Source: Laspinema olomoucense D3b
Lineage (GTDB): Bacteria > Cyanobacteriota > Cyanobacteriia > Cyanobacteriales > Laspinemataceae
Reading direction: 5' to 3'
Length of the DNA stretch: 64,000 bases
Assembly (NCBI RefSeq): GCF_025370785.1
Contig: NZ_JAMXFA010000008.1
Coordinates: 142,862-206,861, forward strand
Shown piece by piece: positions 17,490 through 25,989 of this stretch (the stretch's first letter is position 1; each line of letters opens with the position of its first letter). A program made the position numbers and the translations under genes. The notes under the pieces were generated by a model, which saw nothing but the letters and a program-made list of their open reading frames with translations, made no database searches and was not told the DNA's origin.

Positions 17490-18370
17490 TTATCGCCTCC
17501 TGTTGCTAAGAAATCGCGATATTCATCAATGAGGGGCTGGGTGAGTTTTCGGTCTGTAATGCGAGCGCCGCGCACGGGAACCCCGTCAATTCCAATGGAA
17601 TATTCATGAATTTGGTTGTGGATGTGAACGCCACTTGTCCGCCCAGTTTTACCCTGGATGCCGATATCCTCTCCTTTGGTAATGCGATCGCCCGGTTGTT
17701 TTGTTGGCGACCCTTTTACCAAATGTCCAAACAGCCAAAGTTTGCCACCGTCACAGGCCACCTCAACAATCTGACCTGCACCAAAACCTGTTGAGAGGTT
17801 TCCTGTCCGACCTTGGAACCATACTCGGCCAATAATTCCATTACAAGGGGAAGGAATAGGGACGGCTGTTGACCCATCGCGTTCGAGGACATAATCATAA
17901 GAACCTGTTGGGGTATCATCGTAAAAATGAGGACCGCGATGTTGTTTCAGTGGCCGGAACGGGACAACTTTTGCTTGAGCAACCGGAGCCGTTGTCTTGT
18001 TGGAGTAGGGGTGAGCATTGGTTACCGTGGTTGCCGTCGTGGTTGCCGGTGAATGAGTCCACTCGTAAAGTTTGAGGGTGCGTTCTGCCATTCGGTTGAG
18101 TCCCGGAATCAGCATGAACGAGAGCAAAATCAAACTGGCGATCGCACAGACAGCCTGACCCCGATTCACTGCTGCTTGATATTGTGCCCTTGCTCGTTCC
18201 TTGTCCGTTGCCTGGGATTCCCAATGAGCAATCCATTGTTGGTTTTCGGCTTCAGTGCGTTCGCGTTGTTCTTGGCTTTGGCGCTGGGTTCGCAGTTCAA
18301 TCCCTTTGAGTTCGCGATATTGAAACTCATCTGGGAGACGTTGCAGTATATCAAGTGAGGTTTGGTTCAT
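17486..18370 (-). CDS. M23-type (LytM-like) peptidase with membrane anchor
   Basis: The product is 294 aa. The start at 18370 (MNQTSLDILQRLP) overlaps the previous stop as ATGA and is preferred over the longer frame. There is an N-terminal charged coiled coil (about residues 20-60) and one membrane helix (AVCAIASLILLSFMLIPGL, about 70-90). A C-terminal M23-like beta domain shows VPIPSPCNGIIGRV, KLWLFGHLVKG and the zinc-binding HIH (H249, H251). The first HxxxD pair is less clear (possibly HFYDD). M23 enzymes cut peptidoglycan cross-links. In this operon it would open the wall for a transfer channel. Confidence 0.78.
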   Translation of the reverse strand: MNQTSLDILQRLPDEFQYRELKGIELRTQRQSQEQRERTEAENQQWIAHWESQATDKERARAQYQAAVNRGQAVCAIASLILLSFMLIPGLNRMAERTLKLYEWTHSPATTTATTVTNAHPYSNKTTAPVAQAKVVPFRPLKQHRGPHFYDDTPTGSYDYVLERDGSTAVPIPSPCNGIIGRVWFQGRTGNLSTGFGAGQIVEVACDGGKLWLFGHLVKGSPTKQPGDRITKGEDIGIQGKTGRTSGVHIHNQIHEYSIGIDGVPVRGARITDRKLTQPLIDEYRDFLATGGDK

Positions 18371-18669
18371 ATTGGTTGACATTGACCGGCATAGGTTTCG
18401 ACCACTGTGCAGTTGGCTCGTTGTGGTGGGGGTTGAGTGGGTTTGTTCGGTGCGGCTGAAGGGGTGGCAGTTTGAGTCCGAATGGCGGGAATAGAAGGAA
18501 TTGGGAGTGAGTTTGGAATTTTCGGAATACTGGTTTGGGCGGATTGTTTCCAACTTGGGATGAGTGCAAATTGACCAATTCCTGGTTTAGCCAGGTCTAG
18601 CCCGAACAGAATCAGCATGAGCAAAACAAGCAAACCTTGTATTCTAGGAATGATTATGAATTGCTTCAT
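18367..18669 (-). CDS. Small protein with N-terminal membrane helix and Pro-rich tail
   Basis: The product is 100 aa from the ATG at 18669, coupled to both neighbours through ATGA overlaps. Residues 6-30 form a membrane helix or uncleaved signal (IPRIQGLLVLLMLILFGLDLA). The remainder is Pro/Thr/Ser-rich with two cysteines (CTVVETYAGQCQPI) at the C-terminus. This is like small periplasmic or lipoprotein components of secretion/conjugation systems, but no lipobox is present. Confidence 0.65.
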   Translation of the reverse strand: MKQFIIIPRIQGLLVLLMLILFGLDLAKPGIGQFALIPSWKQSAQTSIPKIPNSLPIPSIPAIRTQTATPSAAPNKPTQPPPQRANCTVVETYAGQCQPI

Positions 18670-19124
18670 TTTTCTGTATCTTCTTGGTCGTAACAAAATT
18701 TGATAAGAGCGATTCCTGCGCCCAATGTTGTTCCTGCCTCTTTAACATCTGATATTTCACCTCCTTTGATTGTCAGAAATAATAAAATGGTTCCTCCGGC
18801 GATGGCTAATAAATATCCTGATGCTTTAATTAATTGAAAAATTGGAAGTTCTGCCCATTTTATTTGAGTTTGCTGGTCAATAGTTTGAATGTTAATATCT
18901 GAAGGCGAAGAATCCTCAATTAAATTATTGAGAGATACGAGAATTTGAATTTTATCTTCTGTATCTATTTCATTCCAACAAGAAATGGGATTTGTTTGTA
19001 AATATTCACGAGCTTTAATTTCGATTTCTTTTTTTTGAAGGGCAGTCAGTCTAGCTTGTAAAGCTGCACCTTTCAAAGGATTGCCATTTTTATCAGTTAA
19101 GTTTTGAATTGGATTTGAGTTCAT
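18666..19124 (-). CDS. Small membrane protein, 152 aa
   Basis: The start is at 19124 because AGGAGA precedes it at good spacing. It begins MNSNPIQNLTDKNGNPLKGA. A helical soluble part follows, with one or two membrane segments in the last third (IKASGYLLAIAGGTILLFLTI; TTLGAGIALIKF). No family is recognised. Coupled to the downstream gene by ATGA overlap, it is part of the 12-gene operon. Confidence 0.68.
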   Translation of the reverse strand: MNSNPIQNLTDKNGNPLKGAALQARLTALQKKEIEIKAREYLQTNPISCWNEIDTEDKIQILVSLNNLIEDSSPSDINIQTIDQQTQIKWAELPIFQLIKASGYLLAIAGGTILLFLTIKGGEISDVKEAGTTLGAGIALIKFCYDQEDTEK

Positions 19125-19192
19125 GATAATTTCTCCTAGTAAGGAACAACAAGCGAACAATTTGAGATAACCGTCGCTTGTTGTAGTTAGAA

Positions 19193-19768
19193 TTATTGAC
19201 CTTGATAGCGTTGTAAATTGGTTTGAACAACGATGTTACGACTACGGTCTAAAGGAATTGGTTGAGCATTTTGACCAGCAAATTGTTGTTGAGATTGATT
19301 AACAAGCTGGGTTCGGTAAGCCCCATCAAATTCTTCAACCAAAGGACTACCTAAGTTAGTAACCAATTTGAGTCCTCGTACTGTTGCATTAGATGCTTTG
19401 GCAGATGCTGGGGCATTATGTGGTAAAGGTTTATCACTAGCCACTCCTGAAACAACACCTTGACAAGCATTGAAAACAGCAAGTGCAATAACATAGAGAC
19501 CAATACCCATTGCCCAATACCCAATAGTTTTGAAAGGGTGTTTAGGATTTGAGTATTTTAGAGTAGTTCCTACCGTATCAGTAATAGTTTGTACGGCTTG
19601 AGTAGCACCATTTGTTATAGCATCAGGTGCACCTTTCAAACGGGATGAGGCACTATGACCTGCACGGTCAAGAGCTTCAAGAGCATCTTCAGTTATTTTT
19701 CTAGCTTTTTTCAATTGATTTTGAGCATCTTGTAAACCTTGTGATTCTGCTTCTGGATAAGAATTCAT
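19193..19768 (-). CDS. Single-pass membrane protein with amphipathic N-terminus
   Basis: The product is 191 aa with ribosome binding site GGGAGAAAG. It has an N-terminal helical region (LQDAQNQLKKARKITEDALEAL) and an Ala/Thr-rich stretch. One membrane helix (TIGYWAMGIGLYVIALAVFNAC) lies near residues 82-105, followed by a polar Gln/Asn-rich C-terminus. No family is recognised. Its position between the ATPase and the smaller membrane proteins suggests a channel or scaffold component. Confidence 0.68.
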   Translation of the reverse strand: MNSYPEAESQGLQDAQNQLKKARKITEDALEALDRAGHSASSRLKGAPDAITNGATQAVQTITDTVGTTLKYSNPKHPFKTIGYWAMGIGLYVIALAVFNACQGVVSGVASDKPLPHNAPASAKASNATVRGLKLVTNLGSPLVEEFDGAYRTQLVNQSQQQFAGQNAQPIPLDRSRNIVVQTNLQRYQGQ

Positions 19769-19890
19769 GACTTTCTCCCTGTAGAGGATTATGAGAAGGA
19801 TAGATTATATGAGAAGGATACTCAGAATTGTCTGATAGGAGGAGGTCTACTAAATTGAATAAATTGTTGAGTTTTCATTGTCTTCATTAT

Positions 19891-21561
19891 TTATTCTTCA
19901 TTAGTCCGGAATCTTTCAACAAATTGATTAAATTCAATAGATAAATCTATTGGGGAATCTACTGGTAAATCTCCGGGTGAATCTACTGGAGTTGAACTAG
20001 CTCGTTGCATTATTTCGAGATGTTCAGGTGTTATATTCAGGGGTTTACAGGGTGAATCATCTAGTGAATCATTGATTGGTTGTGAATCATCAGGATGGAA
20101 AATCAATTGTTCTTGAATGTTGGATAAATCTGGAGCATAGGACATTTGATTTCGGGAACTAAAGAAAAATATGGGATGATAGGGATGAGCTTCACCCATA
20201 GTATTTAGTTGGTGAAAGAGCTTGAGTCGTTGATTTTTATCGGAAAGTGACCGATTGATTGATTGGCGACAAAGTTCAATGGATTTTGGATTAAATGCTC
20301 GACCAATTGCAAAAGTTGTCAGTTGGGCTGAAACTGAGACATCAAAACCCAACTGTTTGACAAATGGAGATTGAGCAATAATCCAAAGAAAGATATTATC
20401 TTCTAACCCAACAAAAGCCAAACTTTCAGCAAGTTGGATAATTGTTCTTTGGGCTTTCGGGTCACAATCTTTGGCAGCCTTCAATAATGTCGGCCATTCG
20501 TCTAAAATGACGACGTAAGGGGTTGGATTATAAGGTTGACGAGTTTGCCGAGCTTTTTGTCTGATTCGTTTCCTGTTAGTTTGTTCAGACATGGCTCGTC
20601 TGAGGAGAGTGATAGTATTCATAATTCCCTGGTAAGGGTTATCGAGTTCAACACTAACAATCACTGGAAACCCATCTGGATGAGATAATCTTTCCAACCC
20701 TAAAAACACACTACCTTTTGGGTCAACTCCGTTCCAAATCACATCAGGACAAACTTGAACGACTTCTCGAATCATTCCGCACAGTGTACTTGTTTTGCCC
20801 GACTGGGTTGTGGCGGGAATTAATAGATGTCCTTTGATTTTGTTCAGGTTTAGTCCTGAACCATAAAGTGCTGCTTCTTTCAGCAGATTAGGTTCTTTGG
20901 AGGGTTTTTTGGTTGGTTTGCTTGGGGCATATCCTGATAAAACAATGGGTGAGATTTCATCAACTTCATCAGATACATCAACTTCATCAGGTACATCATC
21001 GTTATTTTCATCAAATGAATAGTAATCAGGTTTAGAAATATGAGATGTTTCAGTCAGATAATCAGTTGATTCAGTCAAATCAATTTCAGAAACATCAGAA
21101 GAAACATCAGCACCAGACCTCCATATATCAAATTCAATATCCTCTTTTGAATGAGTAGGAAGATGAACAGGGGGACGAGTAAGGGGACGAGTAAAGGGTT
21201 GAGTAGAGGGACGAGTAGAGGGTTGAGTTTGGGGTTGAGTAGAGGGTTGAGTACGATGTGATTGAGAGGAAGATGATGTTTTTTGCTTATCAAATGTTTT
21301 TTGCTTATCAGATATTTTTTGCTTATCACCTAAAGAAAGGAAGGTAGCAGCAGCAGTTCCACCGAGAGCGATCGCCATTCCACCCCATTGCAAAATCCTT
21401 CGTGCAGTATCAGGAACCCCAAATGAGACTTCCTGGGTTTGATTATTGTAGGCGTTGGTCAAAACTGGGACTGGCCCAGTCGATTCAAAGCTCGTTGCAA
21501 ACATCCAACTGCCTATAATCAAACTAACCGGAGCCATTGCCAACCATTTCAAATTCATCAT
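19891..21561 (-). CDS. Membrane-anchored FtsK/TraG-type DNA-pumping ATPase
   Basis: The product is 556 aa. There are two N-terminal membrane helices (about residues 5-25 and 58-75), then a Ser/Thr/Gln/Pro-rich linker with TQPSTRP-like repeats and an acidic stretch. The P-loop ATPase follows: PATTQSGKTS (K256) as Walker A with the first Gly replaced, NGVDPKG as the strand after it, and VVILDEW (D354, E355) as Walker B. This layout matches coupling proteins and FtsK/HerA-type DNA motors, including single-motor transfer systems. No relaxase or VirB4 homologue is seen nearby. The gene is coupled to the upstream membrane protein. Confidence 0.8.
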   Translation of the reverse strand: MMNLKWLAMAPVSLIIGSWMFATSFESTGPVPVLTNAYNNQTQEVSFGVPDTARRILQWGGMAIALGGTAAATFLSLGDKQKISDKQKTFDKQKTSSSSQSHRTQPSTQPQTQPSTRPSTQPFTRPLTRPPVHLPTHSKEDIEFDIWRSGADVSSDVSEIDLTESTDYLTETSHISKPDYYSFDENNDDVPDEVDVSDEVDEISPIVLSGYAPSKPTKKPSKEPNLLKEAALYGSGLNLNKIKGHLLIPATTQSGKTSTLCGMIREVVQVCPDVIWNGVDPKGSVFLGLERLSHPDGFPVIVSVELDNPYQGIMNTITLLRRAMSEQTNRKRIRQKARQTRQPYNPTPYVVILDEWPTLLKAAKDCDPKAQRTIIQLAESLAFVGLEDNIFLWIIAQSPFVKQLGFDVSVSAQLTTFAIGRAFNPKSIELCRQSINRSLSDKNQRLKLFHQLNTMGEAHPYHPIFFFSSRNQMSYAPDLSNIQEQLIFHPDDSQPINDSLDDSPCKPLNITPEHLEIMQRASSTPVDSPGDLPVDSPIDLSIEFNQFVERFRTNEE

Positions 21562-22517
21562 AATCCTCCCGGAAATGGATTGTAGTAGTCTGTTTCTTGA
21601 GAATTTTCTTGAGAATTTTCTTGCAATTGTTCAGTAAGACTTGGAACCACCTCACGACCATACATATCTTGTTGTTCAAGTTGATTGGCTACTTGGTCTA
21701 AACCTTGCAGTCTGAGTAAGGAAATAACCGAGTTTTTAATGTCTTGTTGTCCGTTTATCAGGTCAAGGGCGACTGCTATTGAATCAGACTGAGGAATATT
21801 AGAATTTCTCGAACTGTTGATTACCAGTAATTGAACAATTCCAATTACTTGGGTCATGTGGGGAGAAAGTTTTTCATAGAAAACTTTTTGTTGAGTTTCC
21901 CCATTTTCATCTAAAATTGGTTTCCCTGATGAATCAGTTTTGACAGCCCCTGAGTCTTTCCAGACTAAGGTTGAAGATTCACCACCAGCAGCCAGAGCAA
22001 TTTTTTTAACAGCAGTAGTTATGCTATTATTCCGAATCGTTTCTGGATGCAGACCATAGTTTGGGTCATTGCGATCGCCCCGAACTTGTTGGACTCTTGC
22101 ATTGAATGCTATTGCCTCGTTATTCATAACCATTTGCATCAACCCCATTTCTGTGGGATTGTTTGGATTTAGGTCGAATTGAGTTATTTTCGAGGCTTCG
22201 GTCAGTTGTTTATTTTGTAGTTGGTTTTGAGCTTGGGTACGGATGGCATTGAGACAAGCAATGGATGTTGCATCACAATTTCTTGCATCAATTTCAGCAA
22301 CATTAGTAGGAGATGGTACTAACTGAGCTTGAGATTGAACAACAGCAATTGCTCCCAAAAACAAACTAGATAGTGCTATTGCCAATGTTGTCATGACATA
22401 TTTATTAAGCAAAATATTCAAGAAACTGGGTTTTAGGTCAGTAACTATCCAATTTTTCCAATTAGATTCCGGAGTTAGGGAATCATCAAAATAAGTTTCA
22501 ATTCCGGCGACTGTCAT
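21558..22517 (-). CDS. Membrane protein with long extracytoplasmic domain
   Basis: The product is 319 aa from the ATG at 22517 (AGAGG ribosome binding site). A cytosolic segment of about 40 residues is followed by one membrane helix (YVMTTLAIALSSLFLGAIAVV) and an Ala-Gln site that may be cleaved. A large polar domain follows, with a C-terminal Gln/Glu-rich tail. The topology recalls VirB8/TraE-like pieces or a tape/adaptor for the ATPase that follows (4-bp overlap), but no motif is diagnostic. Confidence 0.65.
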   Translation of the reverse strand: MTVAGIETYFDDSLTPESNWKNWIVTDLKPSFLNILLNKYVMTTLAIALSSLFLGAIAVVQSQAQLVPSPTNVAEIDARNCDATSIACLNAIRTQAQNQLQNKQLTEASKITQFDLNPNNPTEMGLMQMVMNNEAIAFNARVQQVRGDRNDPNYGLHPETIRNNSITTAVKKIALAAGGESSTLVWKDSGAVKTDSSGKPILDENGETQQKVFYEKLSPHMTQVIGIVQLLVINSSRNSNIPQSDSIAVALDLINGQQDIKNSVISLLRLQGLDQVANQLEQQDMYGREVVPSLTEQLQENSQENSQETDYYNPFPGGL

Positions 22518-22543
22518 AATTACCTCTGGTTGAATGAGTGGGA

Positions 22544-22795
22544 TTAATAGTGAACAATATTGGAGGCTTCTTCGTACCATTGAGGATTCAAAGTATCGGA
22601 CTGAAACAAATATTCAATCAAAGGAACAACAAAAGCCCCAACTACTAAACCTCCTACTACCATTGCTGGACTAAATGCTACTGCCATCGTTCCATAAGCA
22701 ATACATCCTGTAATAGCTCCAACTAGACTTGACCAAGTTACTCCAATTGCTAGATGTCTGGCACGATTTTTGAGAGTTTTCAGCAATGATTTCAT
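22544..22795 (-). CDS. Small multi-pass membrane protein (VirB2/3-like size)
   Basis: The product is 83 aa from the ATG at 22795, coupled by ATGA to the preceding gene. A basic N-terminus (MKSLLKTLKNRARH) is followed by two membrane helices (LVGAITGCIAYGTMAVAF; MVVGGLVVGAFVVPLIEYLF). Size and topology resemble pilin/VirB3-type subunits of transfer machines, but sequence similarity is not evident. Confidence 0.62.
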   Translation of the reverse strand: MKSLLKTLKNRARHLAIGVTWSSLVGAITGCIAYGTMAVAFSPAMVVGGLVVGAFVVPLIEYLFQSDTLNPQWYEEASNIVHY

Positions 22796-23118
22796 CGAAT
22801 TTTTCTGATTTGTGTAATTGAGTATTTGATGAAACTGATTGAGGCGATCGCCCCTAAACAAAGACCTAAGATTCCCCCTTGGATTAATTGATTAGGTAAT
22901 TGAGTTGGTTTAATAGCTACAGCAATTGTGGTTGTGGTTGCCACCGACAAGCTATTAATTCCGATAGAGGCGATTGCACACCAACCAGATAATTCTAATT
23001 TTGTTTGTGTTTTGACTTCTGATTGGATAGCGGATTGATGAATATAAGTTTCAATCCAATCAGCCACTTCAGAATTTAATTGGAACTCTCTGGTAAGGCA
23101 TTCGTTGATTTTTGACAA
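22792..23118 (-). CDS. Small membrane protein, TTG start, overlapping upstream gene
   Basis: The product is 108 aa. The TTG start at 23118 is preferred because GAGGGG sits about 6 bases upstream. This makes it overlap the upstream gene by 43 bases. A soluble helical N-terminus is followed by two membrane helices (LSGWCAIASIGINSLSVATT; LIQGGILGLCLGAIASISFI). Like its downstream neighbour it could be a structural subunit of a membrane complex. Confidence 0.6.
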   Translation of the reverse strand: MSKINECLTREFQLNSEVADWIETYIHQSAIQSEVKTQTKLELSGWCAIASIGINSLSVATTTTIAVAIKPTQLPNQLIQGGILGLCLGAIASISFIKYSITQIRKIR

Positions 23119-23837
23119 AGCCGACCCCTCATAAATGCCGACAATTCCATGACTTCGACTTCTTGACCATCTGGATTGGCTTGTAATGCGTTCATGAAGT
23201 CCTCCGCTTCCCTTTTTTTTAACTCTTCAAAGACTTGTTTAGTTCGAGGGTCAGTAAATGGATTAATTTTTCGAGTCTTTTGCATTAAATCCTGAGCAGC
23301 TACCAGAGCTATGATTGGAGCCATTGCTTCATTTTGTTGAGCCAAATGTTCAAGTAATGACCCATAAGTATCTAAGGCTTGTGAAGGAGAACTTTTGACT
23401 GATAATTTTGAAGCGGATTGTAATTGGTTGTAAACATCCTCCTTTTTATCGTCTACATCATCATTTTCTACAGAATTTCCTAATTCATCGTCCATTGCTT
23501 CAGAATCAGAATTGTTTAATGGTTCAGAATTAGCTGGAGGCAAAGAATTGGATTGAGTAGATTGAGCTTCTTGATTTGATTTAATTTGATTGGCTAAGTC
23601 AATAATTGAGACTAATGTATTGGTTTCCTGACTAAGTTTTCCAGCCAAATCCACAAATTGTCTAGCTGTCTGAACTGCATCTAGTTCACCTTCTTCAGTT
23701 TGAAGACTGCCGGTCACCGTAGTTTTGCCTTTATTTTTGGAAAGAGAGAAGCCTAAGATTGTGAAAAATTCAATGAGGTCACCTTCAATCACCTTAACTG
23801 ATTCGGCTAATTCTGAGAGCAAGATTACTTTATCCAT
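23076..23837 (-). CDS. Soluble acidic hypothetical protein
   Basis: The product is 253 aa, preceded by GGAG. There is an N-terminal helical domain, a disordered acidic centre (SEPLNNSDSEAMDDELGN), and a helical C-terminal half. No membrane segment is found. It may be a cytosolic adaptor or DNA-binding part of the operon. No family is recognised. Confidence 0.6.
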   Translation of the reverse strand: MDKVILLSELAESVKVIEGDLIEFFTILGFSLSKNKGKTTVTGSLQTEEGELDAVQTARQFVDLAGKLSQETNTLVSIIDLANQIKSNQEAQSTQSNSLPPANSEPLNNSDSEAMDDELGNSVENDDVDDKKEDVYNQLQSASKLSVKSSPSQALDTYGSLLEHLAQQNEAMAPIIALVAAQDLMQKTRKINPFTDPRTKQVFEELKKREAEDFMNALQANPDGQEVEVMELSAFMRGRLCQKSTNALPESSN

Positions 23838-23843
23838 GATTGA

Positions 23844-24446
23844 TTAATCTCCTGATTGTTGAGTTGAGGTTTTTTGATTGAGATAAGCAGAGCAATAAAC
23901 GAGCACAGCAGAAACTGGTAGAGATTCCAGGAAATCCGAATTTTGAGTTTCGACCAGATATTCAGGAAATGAGACTCTGTAGACATCTTGAAAATATTCA
24001 ATTAATCTGCCTTCTGGTGGAAAAGAAAGATAATCCTCCCAAAGTTTTAGGAATTCTCTCCTAGTGATACGGGGATTTTGCATTCTTGAAGCTACCCATC
24101 CACAGTCCATTTTGATTATTTGGTTAGCTGTGAATGCCCCTCGTCCTGATGCCGGTACACCCATCGCTCGTCTGAAATCCACCAATGAATTGTAGGTGGC
24201 TCTGTATCTACTTTTGCAAGCCTGTACTCCCCATAAAATATTTGAGTTATATGCTTGCGGATTTATCTTTTTTCCCCATAATATCCACTCTTTTTCTTCC
24301 TCATTTTTTACCTGTGTTGTTCCCGAGGTCGTTTCTGAGGTCGTTTCCGAGGTTGATGTTTGGGGATAAATTGGTTGAGTATTGATTACTGATTTGTCTT
24401 GATTAAGAATCAAGGCTTCTGTGGGTGCTACTTTGATTGCATACAT
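23844..24446 (-). CDS. Hypothetical protein, first gene of the transfer-like operon
   Basis: The product is 200 aa. A Thr/Ser/Glu-rich segment (TSETTSETTSGTTQ) precedes a compact basic domain. This has RYRATYNSLVDFRRAMGVPA and MQNPRITRREFLKLWEDYL, which could be a winged-helix or SAM-like DNA-binding fold. It begins the 12-gene minus-strand run ending at the RuvC-like gene. The roughly 400 bases upstream presumably hold its promoter. Confidence 0.58.
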   Translation of the reverse strand: MYAIKVAPTEALILNQDKSVINTQPIYPQTSTSETTSETTSGTTQVKNEEEKEWILWGKKINPQAYNSNILWGVQACKSRYRATYNSLVDFRRAMGVPASGRGAFTANQIIKMDCGWVASRMQNPRITRREFLKLWEDYLSFPPEGRLIEYFQDVYRVSFPEYLVETQNSDFLESLPVSAVLVYCSAYLNQKTSTQQSGD

Positions 24447-24788
24447 TTGGCTAATAACATCATCAGATTTTTGTTTTTGTTTCTTAGAAACATCAAGATA
24501 TTTTTGTTGTTGTTACTGGTGTTATGAGACTAAGTTGAGGATAAACTATGTCATAGGTGTGACCTCATGCGATGGAGTAGGTTGAGTAAATATGATGTCT
24601 AACTGTGTCAATGTTATGAACAAGTCATAAAAAGGTAAACAAGTTTGGTTAAAAATCAGTGATAATTAAAGAAATAAATGCTGTAGCAGGGAAAAAACAA
24701 GTCTAGGATAAGGTAAAAATTAGAAAAATGACAAAGGAAATTATATAGGTCAAAAATTTATTGGAGAAAAGGGATAGAAAAAATGGAC
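24447..24788. other. Gene-free AT-rich interval upstream of the transfer-like operon
   Basis: No credible coding frame is seen. An AGGT-GTG-ACCT inverted repeat lies near 24556-24566 and could be an operator, but I cannot place a convincing -35/-10 pair. Much of the interval is A/T-rich and may be bent DNA. Confidence 0.4.
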
Positions 24789-24816
24789 AAAAAAATGGCT
24801 CCATGAGAGGAGCCAT
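24789..24816 (-). terminator. Terminator of the 24.8-25.4 kb minus-strand gene
   Basis: On the minus strand, ATGGCTCC-TCTCAT-GGAGCCAT (8-bp perfect stem) is followed by a T-run. It lies about 30 bases after the stop codon. Two AATTTAAGCTCTTT direct repeats flank the stop. Confidence 0.85.
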
Positions 24817-24846
24817 AAAAGGAGTTGAAAATTTAAGCTCTTTAAT

Positions 24847-25425
24847 TTAAGCTCTTTTACGAAAAGTGTTTGTGGAGAGATGTAAATGATATAAATACAA
24901 GTGCCAAGATTCTTCAAGAGCAGCCAGATAAAAGAGCAAAAGTCTGATTCTAGTAGCGTTTCGGAAATTATAGCTATCTATCAAATTCAAACAATCTTTA
25001 GGTGACATTGCCAATATCCATGAAATGAATCTTGCCATATCACTTTTAGAGTAACTTGGTTTTAGCCACCATATTTTACTCCATTTTTTGCAGAACATTT
25101 CTAATGAATCTGACAAGGGGCTTATCAAGTTGATTCTATTTGTGCTGGACCACATATAGTCCAATTGTCCTAATAATACTTCCAACATTTTTTGGGTCGG
25201 TGTATCTTCTTGTCTTCCACTCAAATAATTTTTATATGAAGATACTGACCCGGTTTCTGGTAGGAGTTCAGCTAAAAACACAGCCGCTTGTTGAACAAAA
25301 CCTATATCCCCTGGGTATTTTAGGCCACAACTAGGTTGATACAGCTTTTTTTTGTATAGTACCGGCATCCATTTCCGGCAGAACTCATATACAGATATTG
25401 CTTTGGCTTTTTCTGGTGGCTCCAT
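24847..25425 (-). CDS. Hypothetical helical protein
   Basis: The product is 192 aa from the ATG at 25425 (a TTG two codons upstream is possible). It begins MEPPEKAKAISVYEFCRKW and is mostly helical, with an AVFLAELLPETGSVSSYKNYLSGRQEDTP region reminiscent of a repressor-like or phage-type regulatory fold. No domain is firmly recognised. It is isolated by its own terminator and preceded by the hairpin-rich block, which could be its 5' leader. Confidence 0.55.
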   Translation of the reverse strand: MEPPEKAKAISVYEFCRKWMPVLYKKKLYQPSCGLKYPGDIGFVQQAAVFLAELLPETGSVSSYKNYLSGRQEDTPTQKMLEVLLGQLDYMWSSTNRINLISPLSDSLEMFCKKWSKIWWLKPSYSKSDMARFISWILAMSPKDCLNLIDSYNFRNATRIRLLLFYLAALEESWHLYLYHLHLSTNTFRKRA

Positions 25426-25439
25426 CGTCAATTAGTTAA

Positions 25440-25800
25440 TTAGCTGTTGGGGACTCCCGTTATTTATAACGGTGAGAGGAAAACAGACAGCATATAAACC
25501 ATTTTCCTCGAATAATGTTGGTGGAGGGGTATGGTTGCCCCTCATGAGGGGATAAGGTTGTCCCCAACTCCCATTTCTGGGGTAAACGTTTGCCTCGCCA
25601 ATGTTAACGGTCGGTACTTTGCTGGTAGCACGGCTACTCACCCGAGGCTCCCGGTTTAACTACCAACTTCTACAGCCTAGAACTGGCACGCATTCTAGGG
25701 TAGGAACTTTAACGCTTGCCGCTAACGTAGTGTGCTAGACACTCAGGCTGGTCAACGTGGGCTGTTTTTCAAGCCCTCAGCAGAGTCAAAGACTTGCTGA
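25440..25800 (-). ncRNA. Hairpin-dense non-coding block, candidate structured RNA
   Basis: Several independent stems lie close together: CCGTTAT-TT-ATAACGG (25457-25472), palindrome CCCCTCATGAGGGG (25538-25551), CCCCA/TGGGG (25562-25582), GGTAG...CTACC around a CCGGG/CTCGG stem (about 25624-25664), CCTAGAA/TTCTAGG (25676-25699), GGGCT/AGCCC (25759-25776) and CAGCAGAGTC/GACTTGCTG (25778-25799). The block is more GC-rich than its surroundings and lacks a credible gene; a 69-aa frame overlaps it. Orientation is assigned minus because the next gene downstream is on that strand. A TnpB-type omega-RNA remnant or a long leader are the main alternatives. Confidence 0.45.
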
Positions 25801-25989
25801 CGGGTTATTGACCTTTCCTCTCCAGCTTTTATGTATTACGCCTGGTCTTTTTCGTCTTGGTCTTGTGTATTACCTTAGCACCTCTCCTCTTTTTTGTCTA
25901 TTCCCGAAAAAAATCTTTACATAAGACCTAAAAGAAGTAAGGAGGAAAAAAGGATAGGATAAAGACGTAGAAAGGATTCAGAGGCAATT
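25801..25989. other. Promoter-bearing spacer before the RHH regulator
   Basis: No gene is seen. The stretch is C/T-rich near 25815-25900 and then AT-rich. It should hold the promoter of the 25990 gene and possibly the start of the structured RNA, but no clear boxes are identified. Confidence 0.35.

Noticed and set aside
25432..25641. 69-aa minus-strand frame
   Set aside because: It overlaps the hairpin-dense block, has no recognisable domain and no ribosome binding site, and is better explained as structured non-coding sequence.
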